The notes under the pieces were generated by a model. The model was not told the DNA's origin, did not search any database, and saw nothing but the letters and a program-made list of their open reading frames with translations. A stretch of 64,000 bases of DNA, from NCBI RefSeq assembly GCF_003254745.1, contig NZ_QKXH01000002.1:496001-560000 (forward strand). Reading direction: 5' to 3'. Source of the stretch: Flavobacterium aquariorum (lineage in GTDB: Bacteria; Bacteroidota; Bacteroidia; Flavobacteriales; Flavobacteriaceae). The first letter of the stretch is position 1; every line of letters starts with the position of its first letter. This document shows, in pieces, positions 46,101 to 53,364 of the stretch. A program made the position numbers and the translations under genes.

Positions 46101-47166
46101 TTTAGTCGATGGCAAAACCTATTACGCTTCACAAACCGAAAATAATTGTGAAAGCACCAATAGGTTGGCAGTAACCGTTCCTTTGATCAGCTCTTTGCCT
46201 TCGAATGACTATGACCTTTCTATTTGTGATGACTTAAATGATGATAAAGAATACGTAAAATTGGAAGACTTTAATTCTTTTTTAATTTCAAATACGCCCA
46301 ACTATAGTTTCAGCTATTACAAATCGCTGCCGGATGCAGAAAATGAATTGACTGCTAATAAAATAACCGCTGTTTCCAATTATAAATTAGCATTGGGAGA
46401 AAATAAAATTTACGTTCGAATCAATTCCAATACACCTTGCTACGCGATAGCTGTTTTGAAAATCACTCTTTTACCAAAACCAATTATCCCTATCCAAGAC
46501 ATTGTACCTATTTGTGAGAACAAAAGTATTTTGATAGATGCTGGTTCGGGTGCCGACAGTTATTTATGGTCTAATGGTAAAGCTACTCAAACCATTACCA
46601 TTGACAATCCTGGAGATTTATCAGTGATTGTTACTAAAAATTACAATACTGTTTCTTGTTTCAGTTATAAAAAATTTACCGTAAAAACATCCAATATTGC
46701 AAAAATAACTTCAATAGAAACCCAAGACTGGACAGACAATGACAACACAATTACTGTGTTTGTAACCGGATCTGGGGATTTTGAATATTCAATTGACGGT
46801 ACTAATTACCAAAACAGTAACCAGTTTTCGGGTGTAAACAGTGGCGAATACACAGTACAGGTAAGGGACAAAAATGGTTGTGGCATAGCAACCGAGGAAG
46901 TCTATTTATTAATGTATCCTAAGTTTTTTACGCCTAACGGAGATGGCTTTAACGACACCTGGAAAATCAAATCTTCGGATAGTGAAAAGGATTTAATCCT
47001 AAAAATATTCGACCGTTTTGGAAAACTACTAAAAGAACTTGATTCCAGTTCCAATGATTGGGACGGAACTTATATTGGTCAAACTCTCCCCGCTACCGAT
47101 TATTGGTTTGTAGCTACTCGAAAAAACGGTAAAGAATACAAAGGTCATTTTAGCTTAAAAAGATAA
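43105..47166 (+). CDS. secreted SBBP-repeat protein with type B T9SS C-terminal domain
   Basis: 1353 residues. GTG start at 43105 gives the signal peptide MNLKLLLFIALITISSFAQ; no ATG lies close by. N-terminal ~250 residues (IGFKENKGQIIDQKGKPNNAVKYL, quoted in part: GFKENKGQI) match the domain seen before SBBP repeats. Then six or seven ~60-residue beta-propeller-like repeats (FSPNGNRLWGTYYGG, FNSSGVRLWATYFGG, FGSTGNLIWSTYVGG, LNTNGKRIWGTYIGQ), an Ig-like domain, an HYR-like piece and two Ig-like repeats with KWYD. The gliding-motility-type C-terminal domain (YPKFFTPNGDGFNDTWKI from ~1272 to the end) marks it for T9SS secretion. Function: surface or extracellular binding/adhesion (inference). 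Confidence 0.88.
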   Translation: MNLKLLLFIALITISSFAQNKNKTIGFKENKGQIIDQKGKPNNAVKYLLNSGGLNVQLKKNGFSYDVYEAKKHPINHSHDEKKKPLPFPSKDNDKLPDYTLEYQFHRIDIDFVNSNPKVELITEEKSLDYDNYYNIPNKPKGVLMVHQYKQITYKNIYPHIDVVFSVPKDTLKTVEYNFVVHPKGKISDIQLKFSGAQTELKDNKIRMTVRFGEMEETLPASWTEDGQSKKDIAVGYTKIKKNVYGFASSGNVSEKTLIIDPVPTRLWGTFYGDHTGSAQVLSTSSISTDSFGNAYVAGSTNAQNSSYATTGAHQTTQSSSYLNGIIEKFSPNGNRLWGTYYGGQNYCGISDIKIDFQDNVIVTGTTQDPTDISTVGSYKQTLGGYQDAFLAKFNSSGVRLWATYFGGEDQDLGFAVDVDISNNIYLIGQTASTTGIAINSKFQTHLNLDPNFSNSVDGFLTKFGSTGNLIWSTYVGGETSDILNDIAVKNNFLVIGGTTYSFNNISTPGVFQELHDPITHPDGVVYKFSLDGERTWATYYGGEQIEDIYAIEIDDEDNIYIGGETASNNNITTPDSFESSNPFSYKGFLAKLNTNGKRIWGTYIGQAHIYSIVFRNNSIYLGATNFGFSYAKLTTPCSYRSNKHFERYIAKFSKDADFIWGTDIGGDSMDSPTKIALDQNNNIFASSISSENNGIADASSYQSNVLGFHNYFLMKFEESVMLGIPKIESNSPVCIGKTLELKASGGTNHLWTGPNGFTSTDQNPTISNTTTANSGEYSCLITGTGGCDDTKKIDVIIGDIEAPVPHISNLQTITGDCHSLITTIPTATDACAGSITATTSNPLSYSLPGTYTVIWDYNDGNGNISHQNQTVTISNQPFPTATSPQPFCIQQNATINDIAITGQNVKWYDVITFGNLLLNTTPLQNGFTYYASQTINGCESERIPVVVNIQNTLPPTGVATQSFCTSQNPTLSTIVVVGSSIKWYDSSTLGNLLTDTTPLVDGKTYYASQTENNCESTNRLAVTVPLISSLPSNDYDLSICDDLNDDKEYVKLEDFNSFLISNTPNYSFSYYKSLPDAENELTANKITAVSNYKLALGENKIYVRINSNTPCYAIAVLKITLLPKPIIPIQDIVPICENKSILIDAGSGADSYLWSNGKATQTITIDNPGDLSVIVTKNYNTVSCFSYKKFTVKTSNIAKITSIETQDWTDNDNTITVFVTGSGDFEYSIDGTNYQNSNQFSGVNSGEYTVQVRDKNGCGIATEEVYLLMYPKFFTPNGDGFNDTWKIKSSDSEKDLILKIFDRFGKLLKELDSSSNDWDGTYIGQTLPATDYWFVATRKNGKEYKGHFSLKR

Positions 47167-47182
47167 AAACATATACTTTAAA

Positions 47183-47206
47183 AAAAAGCCAATTATTGGG
47201 CTTTTT
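47183..47206 (+). terminator. terminator of the SBBP/T9SS gene
   Basis: AAAAAGCC and GGCTTTTT form an 8-bp stem with an 8-base loop, 17 bases past the stop codon. Confidence 0.75.
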
Positions 47207-47243
47207 AAATAACTATGAGAGCAAAATACTAATATATAAATCA

Positions 47244-47274
47244 AAAGAGCTGCAAAACGATTTTGCAACTCTTT
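47244..47274 (-). terminator. terminator of the MFS transporter gene
   Basis: AAAGAG-c-TGCAAAA and TTTTGCA-a-CTCTTT form a 13-bp stem with one mismatch and a 3-base loop, 23 bases past the stop codon on the minus strand. Confidence 0.75.
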
Positions 47275-47296
47275 AGTAAACGGTATAACTATTTAT

Positions 47297-48580
47297 TTAG
47301 AATTTGTGTTCTTTCTTACTGATTGCCAATAAAGAAAATAACGAAATACAAGCCGCTATAGTAAGATAGAAACCGACGTAGGTCAAACTATAAGTTGATG
47401 CTAGCCAAATGGCAATCATAGGCGCAAAAGCAGCTCCAATAATTCCCGCCAAATTAAAGGTCAGCGAAGCTCCTGAATAACGAACGTTGGTAGGAAATAA
47501 TTCAGACAAAAATGTTCCTAAAGGTCCGTAAGTAAAACCCATCAAAGCCATTCCTGTACACAAAAAGAAAGTTACCATTAATGAACTTCCAGAATTTAGA
47601 AAGTGTGAAAAGAAAAAACCAAAAATTGCAATAACTGTCGTAGCAATAATCAATATTTTCCGGCGTCCAATTTTATCGGCAACAACGGCTGAAATTGGAA
47701 TAAACAAAGCAAAAAACAATACTGAAAACAACTGAATCAGCAAGAAATCTCTTTTCTCGTAACCCAAATCGGATGTAGCCCAGCTTAATGTAAATACTGT
47801 CATTAAATAAAACACCAAGAAAGTGGTTATAGAAGCCAATGTTCCGAAAAGCAATTGATTTTTGTACGATTTAACCAAAGTAAGAAAAGGAATTTTAACT
47901 TCTTCCTGTTCTTTTTTTGAATTTTCAAAAGAAGGAGTTTCGGCAATTTTAGTTCGGATATAAAAACCAACCACAACTAGAAGTGAACTGGCAATAAAAG
48001 GAATTCTCCATCCATAATCCATAAAATCCTGATTACTCATAGAGTCAGTTAACAACAAGAAAGTTCCTCCCGAAAGCAGCAATCCAATTGGCGCACCCAA
48101 TTGCGGAAACATTCCATACCAAGCGCGTTTGTTGGGCGGTGCATTTTCGATCGCCAATAAAACAGCTCCACCCCACTCGCCGCCGAGACCAACTCCTTGT
48201 CCAAATCGGCACAACATTAATAACAAAGGAGCTGCAACACCAATACTGGCATAACTTGGTAAAAAACCAATGGTCACAGTCGAAATCCCCATAGTTAACA
48301 AGGCAGCCACTAAAGTAAATTTACGGCCAATTTTGTCTCCGTAATGTCCAAAAAATGCAGAACCCAAAGGGCGGGATAAGAAAGCGATAGAAAAAGTTGC
48401 CAACGATTGTAAAGTTGCCATCGTTGCATCTGAACCCGGAAAAAATAATTGAGGAAAAACCAATACAGCGGCATTGGCATAAATATAAAAATCGAAAAAC
48501 TCAATCGTGGTGCCTATTAAACTCCCGAAAAGTATGTGTTTGAGAGAATTTACTTTGGCTGGTTTAGTTGTTTCTTGCAT
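47297..48580 (-). CDS. MFS transporter of the metabolite:H+ symporter (MHS) family
   Basis: 427 residues, about 12 membrane helices. The N-terminal GTTIEFFDFYIYANAAVLVFP is typical of the MHS group (ProP/ShiA/CitA-like), as are the loop-2/3 motif FFGHYGDKIGRKFTLV and the later motif RFGQGVGLGGEWGGAVLL. DKIGRRKIL is the second-half repeat of the MFS signature. Known substrates of the family are organic acids and osmolytes such as shikimate, citrate or proline/betaine. Nothing nearby narrows the substrate. It is single-gene with its own terminator. Confidence 0.88.
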   Translation of the reverse strand: MQETTKPAKVNSLKHILFGSLIGTTIEFFDFYIYANAAVLVFPQLFFPGSDATMATLQSLATFSIAFLSRPLGSAFFGHYGDKIGRKFTLVAALLTMGISTVTIGFLPSYASIGVAAPLLLMLCRFGQGVGLGGEWGGAVLLAIENAPPNKRAWYGMFPQLGAPIGLLLSGGTFLLLTDSMSNQDFMDYGWRIPFIASSLLVVVGFYIRTKIAETPSFENSKKEQEEVKIPFLTLVKSYKNQLLFGTLASITTFLVFYLMTVFTLSWATSDLGYEKRDFLLIQLFSVLFFALFIPISAVVADKIGRRKILIIATTVIAIFGFFFSHFLNSGSSLMVTFFLCTGMALMGFTYGPLGTFLSELFPTNVRYSGASLTFNLAGIIGAAFAPMIAIWLASTYSLTYVGFYLTIAACISLFSLLAISKKEHKF

Positions 48581-48637
48581 GTGAATTTTAAGTTGTTAAA
48601 CTAATGGTTGATTTTAATTTTCGAAAATAACTAAGAT

Positions 48638-48665
48638 TTTGTTCCAATATTTTTTGGTAATTTAG
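48638..48665 (+). promoter_or_regulatory. putative bshC promoter
   Basis: TTTG, 16 bases, TAATTTAG (one mismatch to TANNTTTG), ending 18 bases before the bshC ATG, which would leave a leader of only about 10 bases. Confidence 0.35.
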
Positions 48666-48683
48666 CATCAAATAAACTTAAAT

Positions 48684-50294
48684 ATGCCAACCGACTGCAT
48701 CAGCTACCAAAACTCTGGATATTTCTCTCCTTTGATGAATGATTATTTAAACCAAAAAGAGCCTACACAGCAGTTTTACAATCGATTCCCAAATCTTGAA
48801 AATTTCGAAGAACAAATAAAGGAAAAAAAAGAAAATTTCAACGGTAGCGGCAATAACAATTTCAACACAAAAAGAGCCGTTTTAGTTACGGTTCTGAAAA
48901 ACCACTATTCAAATATTCCCACATCGGATCTGACGAAACAAAATATTGAAGCTTTGGCCAGTGCCGATACTTTCACTGTTACTACAGGACATCAGCTTAA
49001 TTTATTTTCAGGGCCATTGTACTTTTTGTATAAAATTATTTCGACCATTAATTTGACCAAAGAACTAAAAATTAAATATCCAAATTATAATTTTGTTCCC
49101 GTGTATTGGATGGCAACCGAGGATCATGATTTTGAAGAAATCAATTATTTCAGTTTCAAAGGAAAAAAATTTCACTGGAACAGGGAAAGTACTGGACCTG
49201 TCGGAAGATTGTCCACCGAAGGATTAGATGATTTTCTTGAAATATTTGCACTTGAAATAGGTTCCAGTACCAATGCCAATACGATTAAAAAACTTTTTGA
49301 AGATTCCTATCTCAAACACGACAACTTAGCCGATGCAACGAGATATTTGGCCAATGCTCTTTTTGGAGCAGCAGGTTTAGTTATTTTGGATGCAGATAAT
49401 CAAGATTTGAAACGCAGTTTTATACCCTATATTAAAGACGAATTGCTACACCAATCTTCTTTCAAAGCTGTTGCTGAAACTGTAGCGAAAATGAAGGATT
49501 ATTTCGTCCAAGTGAATCCGCGCGAAATCAATTTATTCTATATTGAAGATAATTTACGCGAACGAATTATTCTTGAGAACGGAATTTACAAAGTTAATCA
49601 CACGAAAATTGAATTTACCAAAACTGAAATTCTCGAGTTATTAGAAAACAATCCAGAAAAATTTAGTCCCAATGTTATTATGCGTCCGCTTTACCAAGAA
49701 ATTATTTTACCAAATTTATGCTACATTGGCGGAGGTGGAGAAATTGCATATTGGCTCGAATTAAAATCTTTTTTCGCTTCCGCAAAAGTCACTTTCCCAA
49801 TATTGTTATTGAGAAACTCGGCTCTTTTGGCAACAGAAAAACAAAGCAAAAAAGCGGATAAACTAAACCTATCTTGGGCTGATTTATTTTCAAAACAAAC
49901 TTCTCTAGTAAATCGGATAACCCAAAAACTATCGGATTTCCCGATTGATTTCTCCGAACAAAAAGAAGCTTTAAAAAAACAATTTAAGAAACTTCTAGAA
50001 TTGGCCAATCAAACTGATAAATCTTTCTTAGGTGCGGTAAAAGCTCAGGAAGTAAAACAAACCAAAGGATTGGAAAATTTAGAAAAAAGACTACTCATTG
50101 CCCAAAAAAGAAAATATCACGATGAATTGCAACGCATCATCGAATTGCAAAATGAATTGTTTCCCAATCAAAGTTTACAAGAAAGACAAACTAATTTCTC
50201 GGAATTTTATTTGGAAAATGGAGAGCGTTTGATTACGCAAATAATGAGCCAACTAAAACCATTGGAACAAAATTTTAATATAATAACTTTTTAA
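48684..50294 (+). CDS. bshC: bacillithiol biosynthesis cysteine-adding enzyme BshC
   Basis: 536 residues, full length for BshC. Family features: an early FSPLMNDYLNQKEPTQQFYNRFP (quoted shorter: YFSPLMNDYL), FTVTTGHQLNLFSGPLYFLYK, VPVYWMATEDHDFEEINYF with the HxxxH-like acidic patch of the nucleotidyl-transferase-like fold, and NVIMRPLYQEIILPNLCYIG, GGGEIAYWLELK. The long C-terminal coiled coil (LEKRLLIAQKRKYHDELQR) is also typical. It is thought to ligate cysteine to glucosaminyl-malate, the last step of bacillithiol synthesis. BshA/BshB are not in the window. Cytoplasmic. Confidence 0.94.
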   Translation: MPTDCISYQNSGYFSPLMNDYLNQKEPTQQFYNRFPNLENFEEQIKEKKENFNGSGNNNFNTKRAVLVTVLKNHYSNIPTSDLTKQNIEALASADTFTVTTGHQLNLFSGPLYFLYKIISTINLTKELKIKYPNYNFVPVYWMATEDHDFEEINYFSFKGKKFHWNRESTGPVGRLSTEGLDDFLEIFALEIGSSTNANTIKKLFEDSYLKHDNLADATRYLANALFGAAGLVILDADNQDLKRSFIPYIKDELLHQSSFKAVAETVAKMKDYFVQVNPREINLFYIEDNLRERIILENGIYKVNHTKIEFTKTEILELLENNPEKFSPNVIMRPLYQEIILPNLCYIGGGGEIAYWLELKSFFASAKVTFPILLLRNSALLATEKQSKKADKLNLSWADLFSKQTSLVNRITQKLSDFPIDFSEQKEALKKQFKKLLELANQTDKSFLGAVKAQEVKQTKGLENLEKRLLIAQKRKYHDELQRIIELQNELFPNQSLQERQTNFSEFYLENGERLITQIMSQLKPLEQNFNIITF

Positions 50295-50394
50295 GATGCT
50301 GAGTCACTGAGACTCTAAGTTGCTAAGATTAAAAAACAGAGAATCTCAGCAACTTAGAATCTTAAAACCAAAAAAAACTTAAAAACTCAGCATC
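50295..50394. repeat. nested inverted repeat between bshC and the acyltransferase gene
   Basis: Outer arms GATGCTGAGT (50295-50304) and ACTCAGCATC (50385-50394); inner arms CTAAGTTGCTAAGATT (50315-50330) and AATCTCAGCAACTTAG (50342-50357, one mismatch). It begins directly after the bshC stop codon and could fold as an RNA stem or act as an attenuating or protective hairpin. Confidence 0.8.
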
Positions 50395-50420
50395 ACAGCA
50401 ACTTACTAACTTAAAAAAAA

Positions 50421-51692
50421 ATGACCAAAGACCGCCTTATTTCGCTTGATGTATTTAGAGGATTGACTATTTTATTAATGACCATTGTCAACAATCCAGG
50501 GAGCTGGGCAACCGTTTATCCTCCTTTACTTCACTCCGAATGGCACGGTTGCACTCCAACAGACTTAGTTTTTCCATTCTTTATTTTCATCATGGGAGTA
50601 GCGATTTCTTTTGCCATGCCAACCAAAAGCTATGACAGTAGCACCTTCAACAAAATCCTAACACGTTCGTTGCGAATGATTTGTTTGGGAATATTTTTTA
50701 ACTTTTTCGGAAAAATACAACTCTTCGGATTGCATGGTATTCCATTAGTAATTGGACGTTTAATTATAACTGCAGCAGTAGGCTATGCATTGATGGGAAA
50801 TTTCAATGCAAAACTAAAAACCTATTTGGCTGTTTCAATTTTTGCAATTTATTTAATCTTAGCCTATAGCGGTATCGAAGCATACAAAATCGTAAGACTT
50901 CCGGGAGTATTGCAACGCATCGGAATTGTCTATTTCATTGCTTCTCTTTTGTATCTAAAAACGAATCAAAAAACACAATTATTCTTAGCTATCGGAATAC
51001 TGCTAGGTTATTGGGCAATCATGACGCTTGTTCCTGCCCCAGGATTCGAAATAACAAACCTCGAAAAAGGAACAAACTTAGCCGCTTGGGTAGATAGCAT
51101 TTTCTTAAAAGGCCACATGTGGGAAGCAACCAATACTTGGGATCCTGAAGGAATACTAAGTACGATTCCTGCAATTGCTACAGGAATTATCGGATTATTA
51201 ATTGGTCAATTGCTCAACAGCTCATTATTAAAAATCGAAAAAGCAAAAAAAATGGCAATTATCGGATTTGTGCTTATCGTTTTGGGTCAGTTGTGGAATA
51301 TCGTTTTCCCAATAAACAAAGCGCTTTGGACAAGCTCTTTCGTGGTTTACACTGCAGGTTTGGCAACACTGGTCTTGGCTATTTTATACTATATCATTGA
51401 TATTGCCGATTATAAAAAAGGTACAAAATTGTTCTTGGTTTGGGGAGTCAATCCAATGATTGTATTTTTCCTGTCCGAAATCATTCCGCAAGCAATGGTA
51501 ATGATTTCGTTTCCGAATCCAAAAACACTAACAGAACAAATCAATCTTTTAGATTATCTATATGTTGCAGGAGTACAACCTTTTTTCAATAATCCAATGA
51601 CCGCTTCATTAGTGTTCGCACTGCTTTATGTAGGTTTATGGTCTATTCCTTTGGCTTATTTCTACAAAAAGAAAATGTACTTTAAAGTTTAA
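50421..51692 (+). CDS. HGSNAT/DUF5009-like membrane acyltransferase
   Basis: 423 residues, about 11 membrane helices. The N-terminal RLISLDVFRGLTILLMTIVN and SEWHGCTPTDLVFPFFIFIMG match the NagX/heparan-alpha-glucosaminide N-acetyltransferase-like family (DUF5009/DUF1624), where the His of the luminal WHG-type motif is the proposed acetyl carrier. Later segments include RLPGVLQRIGIVYF and DPEGILSTIPAIATGIIG. In bacteria, these proteins are thought to acetylate or transport amino sugars across the inner membrane; the substrate here is unknown. It follows bshC on the same strand after a nested inverted repeat. Confidence 0.85.
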   Translation: MTKDRLISLDVFRGLTILLMTIVNNPGSWATVYPPLLHSEWHGCTPTDLVFPFFIFIMGVAISFAMPTKSYDSSTFNKILTRSLRMICLGIFFNFFGKIQLFGLHGIPLVIGRLIITAAVGYALMGNFNAKLKTYLAVSIFAIYLILAYSGIEAYKIVRLPGVLQRIGIVYFIASLLYLKTNQKTQLFLAIGILLGYWAIMTLVPAPGFEITNLEKGTNLAAWVDSIFLKGHMWEATNTWDPEGILSTIPAIATGIIGLLIGQLLNSSLLKIEKAKKMAIIGFVLIVLGQLWNIVFPINKALWTSSFVVYTAGLATLVLAILYYIIDIADYKKGTKLFLVWGVNPMIVFFLSEIIPQAMVMISFPNPKTLTEQINLLDYLYVAGVQPFFNNPMTASLVFALLYVGLWSIPLAYFYKKKMYFKV

Positions 51693-51741
51693 AAAACAAA
51701 AATACCTCAGTAATAACAGATTTTCGCCATTAAATTGATGA

Positions 51742-51778
51742 TTTGCTAAAATCATTCAATAAAAAAAGTATATTTTTG
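51742..51778 (+). promoter_or_regulatory. putative ndk promoter
   Basis: TATTTTTG at 51771-51778 matches TANNTTTG perfectly. The best upstream TTTG (51742-51745) is 25 bases away, longer than usual. It overlaps the codons that an upstream in-frame start would need, which supports the ATG at 51803. Confidence 0.5.
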
Positions 51779-51802
51779 CACAAAATTTTAAAACACAGAA
51801 AA

Positions 51803-52222
51803 ATGGCAACTAATAGAACTTTTACAATGATTAAGCCAGATGCAGTTCAAAACGGGCACATCGGAAATATATTGGCAATGATTACAAACGGTGGTTTCAA
51901 AATCGTTTCTTTGAAATTAACGCAATTAACAGTTGCAGATGCTCAAGCATTTTACGCTGTACACGCTGCAAGACCTTTCTACGGAGAATTGGTAGAATTT
52001 ATGTCTCGTGGCCCAATCGTTGCTGCTATTTTAGAAAAAGAAAATGCGGTTGAAGATTTCAGAACTTTAATTGGTGCTACAAACCCAGCTGAAGCTGCTG
52101 AAGGAACTATCCGTAAAGCATATGCAACTTCAATCGGAGAAAATGCAGTTCACGGTTCTGATAGCGACGAAAATGCTGCTATCGAAGGTACGTTCCACTT
52201 TGCAGGAAGAGAGCAATTCTAG
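51803..52222 (+). CDS. ndk: nucleoside diphosphate kinase
   Basis: 139 residues from the ATG at 51803 ([21 protein letters not shown]), the standard NDK start; an in-frame ATG at 51743 would prepend residues unlike any NDK and would lie in the promoter. Motifs: [33 protein letters not shown] and the catalytic His in [15 protein letters not shown]. Known reaction: gamma-phosphate exchange between NTPs and NDPs through phospho-His. A 7-bp tandem repeat starts 5 bases after the stop. Confidence 0.97.
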   Translation: MATNRTFTMIKPDAVQNGHIGNILAMITNGGFKIVSLKLTQLTVADAQAFYAVHAARPFYGELVEFMSRGPIVAAILEKENAVEDFRTLIGATNPAEAAEGTIRKAYATSIGENAVHGSDSDENAAIEGTFHFAGREQF

Positions 52223-52226
52223 TATT

Positions 52227-52317
52227 CAGATTGCAGATTGCAGATTGCAGATTGCAGATTGCAGATTGCAGATTGCAGATTGCAGATTGCAGATTGCAGA
52301 TTGCAGATTGCAGATTA
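52227..52317. repeat. 7-bp tandem repeat (CAGATTG), thirteen units
   Basis: Twelve perfect CAGATTG units and a final CAGATTA, between the ndk stop codon and its terminator. It is in the transcribed trailer of ndk. Confidence 0.97.
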
Positions 52318-52320
52318 TAT

Positions 52321-52354
52321 AAAAAAATCCCATTCGTACGAATGGGATTTTTTT
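52321..52354. terminator. bidirectional terminator between ndk and the DUF721 gene
   Basis: Perfect palindrome of ATCCCATTCGT/ACGAATGGGAT flanked by A7 and T7 on both strands, between convergent genes. Confidence 0.9.
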
Positions 52355-52399
52355 ATATTTTAAAAATTCTGCCCTCTTTATTTAGTCTTCTGAGTTCTG

Positions 52400-52696
52400 C
52401 TATCTGAGAATCACATCCCTCACCACATCTCTACGCAATTCCTCATTAATCATTTTAATAATCTTGGATTTACCGTGGCTCAATTCTTCGCGCAAAACCG
52501 CCGATGTCAACTGAACATACAAAGTAGAACCTTTCAAAACCACATTATTGGTATAACTGTTCACACCATTCCCCATCAAATTTCGCCAAGCATCTTTCAC
52601 ATCAATCTCATCCATACCAGATTGCAACTTATTGACCTCAATAATTTGCTTCAAAACGTCCCCTATCGAACTTTGATTATTTAGTCTTTTTGCCAT
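52400..52696 (-). CDS. DUF721 (DciA-like) protein
   Basis: 98 residues from MAKRLNNQS; an ATG two codons earlier is equally placed. The protein matches DUF721: IGDVLKQIIEVNKLQSGMDEIDVKDAW, YTNNVVLKGSTLYVQLTSAVLREELSHGK, IKMINEELRRDVVRDVIL (quoted in parts below 20 residues: LTSAVLREELSHGK, WRNLMGNGV). In other bacteria, DciA proteins of this fold help load the replicative helicase; whether this short Bacteroidota member does so is unproven. It overlaps the end of the upstream lipoprotein gene by about 20 bases, so the two are likely translationally coupled. Confidence 0.85.
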   Translation of the reverse strand: MAKRLNNQSSIGDVLKQIIEVNKLQSGMDEIDVKDAWRNLMGNGVNSYTNNVVLKGSTLYVQLTSAVLREELSHGKSKIIKMINEELRRDVVRDVILR

Positions 52697-53120
52697 AGTC
52701 ATCTAGATTTATTGGTCCCGCTTTTTTATAATGATATTCTTTTTTCTCTGCATTCAAAACCACCAATTCTTTATCTGTCAAAGCCAGTATTTCCTCGCTC
52801 CATTTCATATAAGGAGTACTATAATCCAAAAAAGTCTGGTCATCTGCAAACCTGATTTTTACATTCTCAAATGTATCATTCACCAAAAAAGTTCCATCCA
52901 ATTGAGGCATCACTTTCTTGCGAATCCCCTCATTATTTTTGTCAATTTTAAAATAATCAAACGATTCATTCACTCCATATTGCTTCTCTTTTCCATCCTC
53001 CAAAACCACTTTTTCAATCTCCCAATACCCATTAATTTTGGCAACATCAGCAGGAGTTAATTTTTGCTTGCATCCCACAAATAAAAGGGTAATCAACAAA
53101 ACACCAAATATTTTTTTCAT
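52677..53120 (-). CDS. small lipoprotein of unknown function
   Basis: 147 residues from the ATG at 53120: MKKIFGVLLITLLFVGCKQK is a clear lipoprotein signal (LFVGC). An in-frame upstream start at 53168 was rejected because those codons lie within the family A repeat. The mature part (GYWEIEKVVLEDGKEKQYG, DYFKIDKNNEGIRKKVMPQL, YSTPYMKWSEEILALTDKEL) looks like a lipocalin-like beta-barrel of the kind in small flavobacterial 'lipocalin-like' proteins, but I do not recognise it surely. It overlaps the DUF721 gene at its 3' end. Confidence 0.75.
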   Translation of the reverse strand: MKKIFGVLLITLLFVGCKQKLTPADVAKINGYWEIEKVVLEDGKEKQYGVNESFDYFKIDKNNEGIRKKVMPQLDGTFLVNDTFENVKIRFADDQTFLDYSTPYMKWSEEILALTDKELVVLNAEKKEYHYKKAGPINLDDYGKKTK

Positions 53121-53140
53121 ATAATAATTTCTTTTTTTTA

Positions 53141-53232
53141 AGGAGCTATTTCCTGCTATTCGTTTCAATCTTATGAATCTCGTTAGAAAAAACGAGACTC
53201 ATAAGGATTTCCACTGCTATCAGGGCTAGGCC
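53141..53232 (-). repeat. dispersed hairpin repeat family A, copy 2
   Basis: On the minus strand: TAGCCCTGATAGCAGTGG, AAATCC, a 15-bp-type hairpin (53170-53205; CTTATGA-TCTCGTT with its complement), GATTGAAACGAATAGCAGG, AAATAGCTCCT. Flanks match copy 1 at 27567-27663 closely, the hairpin does not. It ends 20 bases before the lipoprotein start codon, in the same orientation. Confidence 0.85.
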
Positions 53233-53364
53233 ATCCTATTAATCAACATCTAAAGTTAATGCGACAAAGTTAAACTTTAAAAATCCAAAGAAAATAAAAA
53301 TTTCACCTGCTCATTAAACTTATTTTGATATTTTTGGTCTTACCCAAAACCAACCTCCGCAACC

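Noticed and set aside
52071..52322. Frame running from inside ndk through the heptamer repeat (ADCRLQI-type repeats)
   Set aside because: It overlaps a certain gene in another frame and ends in a simple repeat; it is a shadow of ndk plus the array.
53121..53168. N-terminal extension of the small lipoprotein gene
   Set aside because: These codons lie in the family A repeat, and the ATG at 53120 gives a perfect lipoprotein signal.
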